From Planctomycetota bacterium (GTDB taxonomy: Bacteria > Planctomycetota > UBA11346): a DNA stretch of 7,792 bases. A program made the position numbers and the translations under genes. Below are positions 1-7,325 of this stretch, piece by piece. How positions within the stretch are numbered: position 1 is the first letter of the stretch; each line of letters opens with the position of its first letter. The notes beneath the pieces were generated by a model. That model ran no database searches and was not told the DNA's origin. It worked only from the letters and a program-made list of their open reading frames with translations. The DNA lies in contig JAHEDF010000170.1 in assembly GCA_024641365.1 (NCBI GenBank), positions 1 to 7,792 on the forward strand, in the 5' to 3' direction.

Positions 1-1
1 C

Positions 2-181
2 GATAGTCGTCGAGCGCTCAGTAAAGCTGGTAATCGTAGCTCGGGAACCGTGCTCGCAATTTTACATGATCAAATGCAAGACCACTGGAGTGGTCCATGC
101 GCATTACTCGCATTTGGCCCAGGATTAACGGCCGAAGGTATGTTTCTTAAACGTCATTCACTTTCTGGAGATACACCATGA
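2..181 (+). CDS. Type III polyketide synthase, C-terminal fragment (5' end outside window)
   Basis: Reading the second frame from the window edge gives 59 residues and then TGA at 179-181. Two hallmarks of the chalcone-synthase-like family are visible. AGNRSS (fragment residues 9-14) holds the Asn that aligns with Asn336 of the plant Cys-His-Asn triad. AFGPGLTAEG (37-46) corresponds to the GFGPG loop near the C-terminus. The catalytic Cys and His would lie upstream, outside the window. Bacterial enzymes of this family condense acyl-CoA starters with malonyl-CoA to give alkylresorcinols, alkylpyrones or tetrahydroxynaphthalene. A lipid product is favoured here because the next gene is a lipid-binding YceI protein and two methyltransferases follow. 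The stop overlaps the next start as ATGA (178-181), suggesting coupled translation. A FabH-like KAS III is the main alternative, but its C-terminus lacks the FGPG pattern. The identity is fairly sure; the product is inference. Confidence 0.82.
   Translation, partial: DSRRALSKAGNRSSGTVLAILHDQMQDHWSGPCALLAFGPGLTAEGMFLKRHSLSGDTP
167..170 (+). promoter_or_regulatory. Ribosome binding site for the YceI-like gene
   Basis: GGAG lies 7 bases before the ATG at 178, inside the last codons of the polyketide synthase. It is the only strong Shine-Dalgarno match among the plus-strand starts and supports the chosen YceI start together with the ATGA overlap. Confidence 0.6.
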
Positions 182-1152
182 AATTATTAACCCTTTTCCT
201 CGTATGCAGTTCTTTGTCCCAAGCTGCTGAAACCTATGTGATAGATCCAAGTGCGTCGCACATTGAATTTAATGGATCAAGTACCTTGCATGACTTTGCT
301 GGTGCAGCGAAAATTAAAAACGGACTCATTACTTTAGACGGTGCAACATCAACCGGTGTGGTTGAATCTGACGCGACTACTTTAGATACCGATAATTCGA
401 GCCGGGACAAAAAATTACATGGTGAAATTATGGCCACCAAAACATATCCAGTGGTACGTTTTGATTTGCAAAATTTCACCACAACGCCTACTGGAGGTGT
501 GGCGACTGGCTGGTGGAGTATGCACGGTGTAACGCGATCAATTAGTTTCCCTGTAACCATCACGCCAACTGGTACTGCTGCGCCGAAACATGCGATAGCA
601 AAATTTGTTTTAGATATTCGTGAATGGGATATTCCAGTGCCACGAGCAGCACTCATTATTACGGTTGATCCAGCCATTACGGTTAATGTCGATTTAACGA
701 TGAATCCAGGAACGAAACCTGCGGCGACGCCTCAGCCACACATGCGGTCATGTGGAGGAATTGCGCTGGTTACATCTGCATTAGCTCCCGTTGATTTTAA
801 TAAAATAGCACCAGGTCATCCAATTGTTTTATTTGATTATGATGGTGTAAGTGACGGAAAAGAATGGGTCACAGCGTTGAGCGCTAAATTACCTCCAACA
901 CAAGCACCGATTGCAGTATTATTAGCAAATGGTTTAGCTGATAAATACCGCGCCAAAGCATTAAAATCAGCACCAGCAAATACGCTGGTGGATATGACCG
1001 GATCATTTGCAGCGCAATTGCATGTGCCAAAACGCGAAGCCATGGTGTTAACGGTAAATGCGGCTGGTGTGGCGAGCGATGTATATACAGGTGAACCAGA
1101 TGAAGCAGGTCGTGATGTTATTTTAAAATCATTAGGCATTACCGTGAAATAA
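178..1152 (+). CDS. Secreted YceI-family lipid-binding protein with an extra C-terminal thioredoxin-like domain
   Basis: 324 residues. A short signal peptide (MK, then a hydrophobic run at 3-13) with likely cleavage at SQA|AET (after residue 16) sends the protein to the periplasm. Residues 18-177 match the YceI lipocalin-like barrel: TYVIDPSASHIEF at the start, the LDTDNSSRDKKLHG stretch (69-82), TYPVVRF (89-95) and MHGVTRSISFPV (115-126). YceI proteins are known to bind polyisoprenoid or quinone-type lipids. A Pro/Thr linker (178-188) leads to about 135 extra residues, longer than typical YceI proteins of about 190. Their strand-helix order, with VDMTGSFAAQLHV (271-283) followed by MVLTVNAAGV (289-298), recalls a thioredoxin fold, but there is no CxxC. 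The only cysteine after the signal peptide is C192. Downstream of a polyketide synthase, it may carry the lipid product across the periplasm (inference). The YceI call is firm; the C-terminal fold is tentative. Confidence 0.85.
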   Translation: MKLLTLFLVCSSLSQAAETYVIDPSASHIEFNGSSTLHDFAGAAKIKNGLITLDGATSTGVVESDATTLDTDNSSRDKKLHGEIMATKTYPVVRFDLQNFTTTPTGGVATGWWSMHGVTRSISFPVTITPTGTAAPKHAIAKFVLDIREWDIPVPRAALIITVDPAITVNVDLTMNPGTKPAATPQPHMRSCGGIALVTSALAPVDFNKIAPGHPIVLFDYDGVSDGKEWVTALSAKLPPTQAPIAVLLANGLADKYRAKALKSAPANTLVDMTGSFAAQLHVPKREAMVLTVNAAGVASDVYTGEPDEAGRDVILKSLGITVK

Positions 1153-1160
1153 ACACAGTC

Positions 1161-1868
1161 ATGGCAAACGATCTTACTCTTTACGATACACATGCCAATG
1201 AATGGTGGAATGAGCGTAGCCGTTTCGCGGGGACGCTCCACGGAGTCAATCAATTACGTTTGGAACAAATATTTACTGAATTGGGACGTGATTTACGTGG
1301 CAAAAAAATAGTCGACCTTGGTTGTGGTGGTGGACTCATTAGTGAGCCATTGGCACGACGTGGCGCAGCTGTCATTGGTATAGATATGAGCCGAGCCAGC
1401 ATTGCTGCGGCACGCGCTCATGGTGCAGAAATTCATAGCTTAGAATACCGCATTGGCGATGTGCATAATCCAGAAATTCCATCACAAACGATTGATGCCG
1501 TTATGTGCGCGGATTTGTTGGAGCATGTGAGTGATTGGGAAATGGTTTTGCGCAAAGCTTTTGCCATGCTCAAGCCAGGGGGGCGCTGCTATTGCTCGAC
1601 GCTTAACAATACATGGCAGGCCAGAGTACTTGCCGTTGGATTTGCTGAACGCTTTTGTTTAATTCCGAAGGGCACACACGATCCCAATAAATTCATTAAA
1701 CCGTCAGCATTAATAGAAGCTGCTGAAACATGTGGTTTTCGCGCAGGACCAATTTTAGGTCAACGGCTTTTGTTGTGGCAGACGATTTCAGAATGGCGAG
1801 TTCGTGTGGCGAGCGGATCGTCGGATAAGATTGCATACAGTATGTGGTTGCATCGGCCATGCGATTAA
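1161..1868 (+). CDS. UbiG-like SAM-dependent O-methyltransferase
   Basis: 235 residues, close to E. coli UbiG (240). It is a class I Rossmann-fold methyltransferase. Motif I is VDLGCGGG (51-58), the acidic residue after strand 2 is D75 in GIDMS, and LLEHV (119-123) and LKPGG (137-141) follow. PKGTHDPNKFIKPS (169-182) is a UbiG signature, and the N-terminal WW...LHGVNQLRL stretch also fits UbiG. UbiG methylates ring hydroxyls of ubiquinone intermediates at the membrane. Here the gene sits 8 bases after the YceI gene in a polyketide operon, so a paralogue that O-methylates a polyketide-derived phenol or hydroquinone is as likely as true UbiG. No clear Shine-Dalgarno sequence precedes the ATG, so translation may be coupled. 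The family call is strong; the substrate is not settled by sequence. Confidence 0.85.
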   Translation: MANDLTLYDTHANEWWNERSRFAGTLHGVNQLRLEQIFTELGRDLRGKKIVDLGCGGGLISEPLARRGAAVIGIDMSRASIAAARAHGAEIHSLEYRIGDVHNPEIPSQTIDAVMCADLLEHVSDWEMVLRKAFAMLKPGGRCYCSTLNNTWQARVLAVGFAERFCLIPKGTHDPNKFIKPSALIEAAETCGFRAGPILGQRLLLWQTISEWRVRVASGSSDKIAYSMWLHRPCD

Positions 1869-2623
1869 AGCGCTGGTTTTGGCTTACTTTTGGTGTGTTA
1901 TCCCAAATTTGTTTTGGTGTATTGGTAATTTCACTGATGTGGTTTATGCAATTAGGTTCATCAACCATTGCCACTTCGCCAATTTTCACTCTCGATTCAG
2001 TTGTAATTAATTTAGCGCTAATTGTACAGTTTGCACTGCCACATAGTATTTTATTAGCGCCGAAGGTACGACAAATAATTTGCCGTTATGTTCCTAGTTC
2101 CATGTATGGCTGCCTATTTTGCGTAGCAACATGTGGTTCGCTATGGCTCATGATGGTGTATTGGCAACCGCTTCCCGGCATTTATTGGCACTTATTGGAT
2201 AGTGCTTGGTGGTTTATGATCAGTGCCGCTGCTGCAGCATGGATTTTATTAGCCTATAGCATGTGGATTACCGGCATGGGGTATCAAACGGGGTTTACTG
2301 GGTTACGATTATATTGGCAACCAGGCTCTATTGCACCGCGACAATTTGCGCCACGCGGATTATATAAGCATTTCCGCCATCCGATCTATTTAAGCTTTTT
2401 GCTCATAACGTGGTTGACGCCGGTCATGACTACCGATCGTTTGTTGTTAAGCATTGGATTAACTAGCTATTTATTTATTGGCAGCTGGTTAAAAGACCGT
2501 CGTTTGGCTCAATTAATTGGCGAGCCTTATCGCGCATACATGAACACGGTCCCAGGATATCCAGGCTTTCATATTATCAGATGGGGAACGTCGGATTCGC
2601 TGACCAATGCACATCATTTTTAA
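1859..2623 (+). CDS. Integral membrane methyltransferase, MddA/NnrU/isoprenylcysteine-methyltransferase-like
   Basis: 254 residues with about five or six hydrophobic segments (near 8-30, 46-64, 82-101, 118-138, 174-190 and 194-211). The C-terminal part has the cofactor-site pattern of membrane methyltransferases: RGLYKHFRHPIYLSF (166-180), KDRRL (212-216) and GEPYRAYMNTVPGYPG (221-236). PHSILLAPKVR (61-71), TGLRLYW (147-153) and WLTPVMTT (185-192) resemble methanethiol S-methyltransferase MddA most. The start is taken as ATG 1859, which overlaps the preceding gene by 10 bases. An in-frame GTG at 1844 would add five residues without a better ribosome site. In Bacillus subtilis a membrane methyltransferase of the isoprenylcysteine type (BpsB) acts on alkylpyrones made by the neighbouring type III synthase BpsA. 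A similar role is inferred here; a thiol substrate, as in MddA, is the alternative. Confidence 0.78.
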   Translation: MRLKRWFWLTFGVLSQICFGVLVISLMWFMQLGSSTIATSPIFTLDSVVINLALIVQFALPHSILLAPKVRQIICRYVPSSMYGCLFCVATCGSLWLMMVYWQPLPGIYWHLLDSAWWFMISAAAAAWILLAYSMWITGMGYQTGFTGLRLYWQPGSIAPRQFAPRGLYKHFRHPIYLSFLLITWLTPVMTTDRLLLSIGLTSYLFIGSWLKDRRLAQLIGEPYRAYMNTVPGYPGFHIIRWGTSDSLTNAHHF

Positions 2624-3596
2624 ATTGTGATGTGAGCTGTTCTTTCTGAGCAGCTGAGAGCCATGACACATTTATGGCAGTTAAGAGCGTTTGTCGAACA
2701 TCATCTGCTGACCATTGATGCTCAGCTACCAAGCGACGAAATTCACCGGCTAAATTACAATGAAACATGGCGGGGTCATCTGAATTAACGGTTATTATGA
2801 CGCCGCGGTTGCGTAAGTAGGTAATAGGATGATCACTAAATTTTGTAACTATACCTGTACGTAAATTGCTAGTCGGACAAATTTCTAGAGGAATATTTTT
2901 CGTAATTAATTCATCAATCAGGTTCTCATCTTCTATGGCTTTGACGCCGTGCCCGATACGCTCGACCTGTAAATCAGCTATGGCGTGCCGTATGGACGGT
3001 GGTCCAGCACCTTCACCAGCATGGGCAGTAACATGCAAATTCGCCGCTCGGGCGCGTTCAAAAACTTTGGTAAATAGTTGTGGTGGGTAATGTAATTCAT
3101 CACCACCTAACCCAATACCGATAACACCGTGATCACGTGCCGATAATATCGCGTCGAGGGTCTGCTCAGCTTCTTCCGGGCCATAATTCCGCACGACATC
3201 AACGATGAGGCCGACCGCTACTTTGGGAACGCGCGCGAGTCCAACGCGATACGCGCGAATGGCGTCAGTTATCTCGATGCCGTGATGGCGGAAATCAATT
3301 GGCGAACAATGGGCTTCCACATAACGAATGTTTTGCGCCGCAAATGAGGCGGCAACGGCTTCCGCCATGTCTATAATATCATGCGTGGTGCGTATAAAAT
3401 TATTTTTCCACACCCAGGTGTGTAAAAAATGATGAAAGTCGCGAAAAACAAAACGCTGCTCTAATGCCGCAAAATCTGGCACGGTGGAATCACCACCATG
3501 GCGTTGAATCAAATCCCAGAGAAAGGGGAGGGGGATTGCACCTTCAATATGGACATGCAATTCTATTTTGGGTATCGCATCAAACCAATCCATCAT
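2577..3596 (-). CDS. Adenosine deaminase family aminohydrolase
   Basis: About 339 residues, normal for the family. Numbering from a possible TTG at 3599, one codon upstream, the zinc and catalytic motifs are complete: HVH (H15, H17), HAGE (H193, E196), GHG (H217) and SDDP (D274, D275), with GLGGDE (163-168) at the base-binding loop. It hydrolyses the 6-amino group of an adenine-containing purine. Position 19 is Glu (HIEGA), where mammalian adenosine deaminase has Asp contacting the ribose 5'-OH. Glu here is usual in adenine deaminases and many uncharacterised relatives, so adenosine is likely but not proven as substrate. It starts about 9 bases after the metH stop, with GAAAG just upstream. 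ATG at 3596 or 3593 is preferred to the TTG. In a metH operon it could drain adenosine released from S-adenosylhomocysteine and pull that hydrolysis forward. Its last 47 bases overlap the opposing membrane methyltransferase gene. Confidence 0.87.
   Translation of the reverse strand: MMDWFDAIPKIELHVHIEGAIPLPFLWDLIQRHGGDSTVPDFAALEQRFVFRDFHHFLHTWVWKNNFIRTTHDIIDMAEAVAASFAAQNIRYVEAHCSPIDFRHHGIEITDAIRAYRVGLARVPKVAVGLIVDVVRNYGPEEAEQTLDAILSARDHGVIGIGLGGDELHYPPQLFTKVFERARAANLHVTAHAGEGAGPPSIRHAIADLQVERIGHGVKAIEDENLIDELITKNIPLEICPTSNLRTGIVTKFSDHPITYLRNRGVIITVNSDDPAMFHCNLAGEFRRLVAEHQWSADDVRQTLLTAINVSWLSAAQKEQLTSQFKNDVHWSANPTFPI
2610..2634 (+). terminator. Weak hairpin at the convergent gene ends
   Basis: CACATCA (2610-2616) and TGATGTG (2628-2634) form a perfect 7-base stem with an 11-base loop that contains the TAA stop of the membrane methyltransferase gene. 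The stem is AT-rich and is followed by only a loose run of T, so it may be a weak terminator for the plus-strand operon or a chance repeat. It also lies inside the 3' end of the deaminase gene. Confidence 0.25.
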
Positions 3597-3605
3597 CAAC
3601 TTTCA

Positions 3606-6600
3606 TTACAAATTAAAATATTTAGCTGCTGGGTGATGAACGATAATGGCAGACGTGGATTGCTCGGGATGGAGCTGGAATTCCTCAGATAATTCTACGC
3701 CAATATCTTGCCACAAGAGCAGCTCTTGCAGATATTTTTGATCTTCAAGACGTGGACAGGCTGGATAACCAAACGAGAAACGACTGCCTTGATAGCCTTG
3801 TGTAAATAATTCTGCCATGTCGGTGGCATCGTGACTCGCAATGTTTAATTGCTGGCGAATGCGTTTGTGCCAATACTCCGCCAATGCTTCGGCGCTTTCT
3901 ACTGACAGGCCATAAAAGTAGAGATATTCTTGGTAATTATCCGCTTTAAAGAGACGTTGGCAATGTTCACTGGCAATCGCGCCCATGGTGACGCAGTGCA
4001 CGGGTAATACATCACGTGCGCCGTTGGCCCAAGCTTTTTCTGGGATAAATTGTTGCTCATCACCGATAGGATTCGCACCACGTGCTCTGAAGAAATCGCT
4101 GATGCATAAATGTTTTGATTTCGCTTCCATTTGTCGTGGTAGATTTAAACGACAACGTTCACTTCCGCTGTCGGGGTCAAAAATAACTAAATCATTTTTG
4201 TCAGCGGCACATGGGAAATATCCATATGCAACGGCTGGGGCTAACATTTTTTCTTTGGTCGCTTTGTCGATCCAGCGTTTTAAGACTGGTTTGGCTTCTT
4301 TATCAATTAAGTCCTGCCATTGTTCTTTGGATAATTCCTGACCCTGGCGAAAACCCCATTGCCCTCTGAATAAAGCATTGGGATTGATGTAGCGCGTAAT
4401 AGTTGGCAGATCTAATTCATCACTGCGAACAATTTGCCGTCCCCAGAATGGTGGTTTTGGAATCGTTGGAGCGGCTGGTGTTTTTGAGTCGACGTAGGTT
4501 GTGCCAGCGAGTAATTTTTCTTCTAATATTTCATTAGCAGTTTTAACTTTGGCGGTTCGTGCTTTCTTCGTAGTCAACTTGAATTGTTCTTTCGGAATTT
4601 GCTGGCATAATTCATCCATTAACTGCAAACCATCAAACGCATCAGTGGCATACCAGACGCGATGTTCATGCCCATTATTATCAACGCCAACGTTCGCGGG
4701 TGAATAAATAGCGCGGAGATCATTTTCAACGTAGGCGCGATTTAATGCCGCACCGCCAAGAATGACTTGGTACGGCAATTTACGCTCGGCCAAATATTCC
4801 AGATTTTCTTTCATGACCACGGTCGATTTAACCAACAGACCGGACATGCCAATCGCATGTGGTTTAAATTGGTCACACGCTTTGAGAATATCTTCAATCG
4901 ATTGCTTAATACCTAAGTTAATAACTTTGTAGCCATTATTTGATAAAATAATGTCGACGAGGTTTTTACCAATGTCATGGACATCGCCTTTGACTGTGGC
5001 CAAGACCATAATGCCTTTTTCACTGCCTTCAATTTTTTCCATGAATTGTTCAAGATGCTTAACGCTGGCCTTCATCGCCGCAGCAGATTGCAGCACAAAT
5101 GGTAGCTGCATTTTACCAGAGCCAAACAATTCACCAACGGTTTTCATGCCATCCAATAAAATGTCATTAATGATTTCGAGTGGCGTATACTTTTGTCGCG
5201 CTTCATCTAAATGAACCTCGACACCGATTTTCTTGCCATCAATAATGCGGCGTTTTAACCGTTCTTCGATAGGCAGGGACAATTCGGCATCAGCTGTTTG
5301 TTCTTTTGTGCCAACTGTTTTAGTAAAGTGATCGACAAATTTAAATAAGGGATCGTAGGTGCATTCGCCATCTGCCGAAAATTCGCGACGGTCATAAATA
5401 ACATCCAACGCCATTTTTAATTCTTCAGGTGGTATTTGATTAACTGGTTTTATTTTCGAAGCATTTAAAATTGCACTGGTGAGGCCGCGTTTAATAGCTT
5501 CGTCTAAATAAACAGAGTTGAGTACTTGTCGTGCATGGGGTTTGACGCCGAACGAGACGTTTGACAAACCAAGAATAAATCCGGCGTCAGGAAAGCGCGC
5601 ATGCACTTGTTCGATGCCGTCTAATGTCCACACGCCTAGTTTACGGGTATCTTCATCACCTTGCGTGATAGGGAAGGTTAATAAATCGAATAAAATACTT
5701 GAGCCCGATAGGCCATGATAGTCGGTAATACGTTTATACATGCGTTCTGCGATAGCTAATTTCCGATCAACGGTTTTAGCCATGCCAGCTTCTTTGTCTT
5801 CATCGATGGTCAATGCAACCAAAGCTGCGCCGTAGCGACGTGCTAAATCACAGACGACATCAAATTTTTCTTCACCGTCTTCTAAATTAACCGAATTAAT
5901 AATGGCACGACCACCCAAATGTTTGAGGGCAATTTCTAACACATCTGTTTGCGTGGAGTCAACCATGATAGGAATATTTACAGCGGTAGCAAAACGCTGC
6001 ATGACTTCTTCCATATCACGTTTTTCATCGCGGCCGGTCCATGCTACCGATACATCCAATACGTGTGCACCTTCGGCGACTTGTTCCTGGGCCATGGCGA
6101 CCATGCCATCCCAATCATCTTTAAATAATAATTCGCGAAAAGCTTTTGAACCAGTGGCGTTGGTGCGTTCACCAACAATTAAAATGCCGGTGTCCTGCTT
6201 AATGGGCGTGGCGCTATAGAGCGATGATAATTGTGCTGGAAACGATGAGCGTCTTTTATGTCCGGGCTCTAAACCACGGACGGCTTGCGCGACCGCTTTA
6301 ATATGGTCAGGCGTGGTGCCACAACAGCCACCGGCTAAATTGAGGCCATATTCTTTCACGAATTTAATATGCCACTTGGCTAACTCATCTGGCTTTAAAT
6401 CATAAATGGCTTTACCGCCTTCATTACGAGGTAAACCAGCGTTTGGTAAACATGACACCCAGCGGGTGGCATGTTCGGCCAAATAACGAATATGACTGTC
6501 CATTAAATCAGGGCCAGTTGCACAGTTCATGCCAACAATGTCGACGGGCATTGCTTCAAGTGCCGCTAATGCGCCAGCAACATCAGTGCCCGCCAACATG

Positions 6601-7325
6601 GTACCAGTATTTTCAATTGTGACCTGGGCTTGAATTGGGACCTCACGTCCGACTTCGGCCATTGCTTGGCGCGCAGCCAATACAGCGCACTTTACTTGCA
6701 GAATATCTTGGGACGTTTCGATTAGGATTAAGTCTGCACCACCTTTTAATAGGCCGCGTGCGCCGACCACGTAGCTATCATATAATTTATCATAGGTGAT
6801 AAAATTAAGTGATGGCATTTTTGTACCGGAGCCAAGGGCGCCGGCAACAAAACGCGGCCACTCCTTGGTGCTATACTCATCAGCAGCAATGCGTGCGGCA
6901 CGCGCAGCTAATTCAGCGAGCTCTTCCGCTTTTTCGGCAATGCCAAATTCTGCCATTGAATGTGGCTGGGCATTAAACGAATGAGTTTCTACAACGTCAG
7001 CACCAGCAGCAAAATATTTACGATGAATTGCAGGAGCTATTTCAGGGCGAGTAAAATGAATTAATTCAACACAACCATCTTGTTGCCCAGTTCCAAGGTC
7101 GCTGGGATTTAAATCAAATTTAAATAACTCAGTACCGAAACCACCATCGTAAATAAGAACCCGATCACGAACGGCGGCGAGAAAAGGGAATTTATCGGCG
7201 CGTTCGTCGCGGCGATAGCCTAAGTGTCCAGATACAGAACGTGGATCAACAATTGGTAAGCCACCATTATGCGTACAATGGGTGTCACAAATATGGCCGT
7301 GCGTGCCGTGGGGAGCGTTATTCAT
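3606..7325 (-). CDS. metH: Cobalamin-dependent methionine synthase MetH
   Basis: 1239 residues (E. coli MetH is 1227), with all modules in order. The homocysteine domain spans about 52-350, with zinc ligands C268 (GMNCATGP) and C334/C335 (GGCCGTTP). The methyltetrahydrofolate (pterin) domain spans about 378-640 (VGERTNATGSKAF at 384-396, DVSVAW at 424-429). The cobalamin cap spans about 685-765, and the B12 domain about 770-905, with DVHDIGKN (781-788, axial ligand H783) and SGLLVKS (828-834). The AdoMet reactivation domain spans about 955-1239, with R1182 and GYPACP (1186-1191). The enzyme transfers methyl from 5-methyltetrahydrofolate to homocysteine in the cytoplasm. It ends at HHPAAKYFNL, lacking the roughly 30-residue tail of E. 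coli MetH. The first 45 residues are an unusual His/Cys-rich extension. No in-frame ATG, GTG or TTG occurs between codon 1 and M124, past the DGG motif, so the ATG at 7325, which overlaps the upstream stop as ATGA, is the only workable start. No Shine-Dalgarno is seen, so coupling is likely. Confidence 0.97.
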   Translation of the reverse strand: MNNAPHGTHGHICDTHCTHNGGLPIVDPRSVSGHLGYRRDERADKFPFLAAVRDRVLIYDGGFGTELFKFDLNPSDLGTGQQDGCVELIHFTRPEIAPAIHRKYFAAGADVVETHSFNAQPHSMAEFGIAEKAEELAELAARAARIAADEYSTKEWPRFVAGALGSGTKMPSLNFITYDKLYDSYVVGARGLLKGGADLILIETSQDILQVKCAVLAARQAMAEVGREVPIQAQVTIENTGTMLAGTDVAGALAALEAMPVDIVGMNCATGPDLMDSHIRYLAEHATRWVSCLPNAGLPRNEGGKAIYDLKPDELAKWHIKFVKEYGLNLAGGCCGTTPDHIKAVAQAVRGLEPGHKRRSSFPAQLSSLYSATPIKQDTGILIVGERTNATGSKAFRELLFKDDWDGMVAMAQEQVAEGAHVLDVSVAWTGRDEKRDMEEVMQRFATAVNIPIMVDSTQTDVLEIALKHLGGRAIINSVNLEDGEEKFDVVCDLARRYGAALVALTIDEDKEAGMAKTVDRKLAIAERMYKRITDYHGLSGSSILFDLLTFPITQGDEDTRKLGVWTLDGIEQVHARFPDAGFILGLSNVSFGVKPHARQVLNSVYLDEAIKRGLTSAILNASKIKPVNQIPPEELKMALDVIYDRREFSADGECTYDPLFKFVDHFTKTVGTKEQTADAELSLPIEERLKRRIIDGKKIGVEVHLDEARQKYTPLEIINDILLDGMKTVGELFGSGKMQLPFVLQSAAAMKASVKHLEQFMEKIEGSEKGIMVLATVKGDVHDIGKNLVDIILSNNGYKVINLGIKQSIEDILKACDQFKPHAIGMSGLLVKSTVVMKENLEYLAERKLPYQVILGGAALNRAYVENDLRAIYSPANVGVDNNGHEHRVWYATDAFDGLQLMDELCQQIPKEQFKLTTKKARTAKVKTANEILEEKLLAGTTYVDSKTPAAPTIPKPPFWGRQIVRSDELDLPTITRYINPNALFRGQWGFRQGQELSKEQWQDLIDKEAKPVLKRWIDKATKEKMLAPAVAYGYFPCAADKNDLVIFDPDSGSERCRLNLPRQMEAKSKHLCISDFFRARGANPIGDEQQFIPEKAWANGARDVLPVHCVTMGAIASEHCQRLFKADNYQEYLYFYGLSVESAEALAEYWHKRIRQQLNIASHDATDMAELFTQGYQGSRFSFGYPACPRLEDQKYLQELLLWQDIGVELSEEFQLHPEQSTSAIIVHHPAAKYFNL

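Noticed and set aside
80..95. Perfect 7-base inverted repeat, GACCACT-GG-AGTGGTC, as a possible operator
   Set aside because: It lies within conserved-frame polyketide synthase codons. Dyads of this size with short spacers are expected a few times by chance in a window this long.
178..228. Lipoprotein signal at Cys10 of the YceI-like protein
   Set aside because: The residue before the Cys is Val and the hydrophobic run before it is too short for a lipobox. SQA|AET is a better signal peptidase I site.
234..1253. Minus-strand reading frames of 147 and 138 codons under the YceI gene
   Set aside because: They are antisense to clear YceI-family coding sequence and have no recognisable motifs.
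1844..1858. GTG start for the membrane methyltransferase
   Set aside because: It adds only five residues and has no better ribosome site than ATG 1859. The ATG gives the natural MRLKRW start before the first membrane segment.
1804..2010. 68-codon plus-strand reading frame over the methyltransferase junction
   Set aside because: It overlaps two well-supported genes in another frame and shows no family motif.
3985..6984. Several plus-strand reading frames of 62-118 codons inside metH
   Set aside because: They are shadows of the methionine synthase gene, whose domains are continuous on the other strand.
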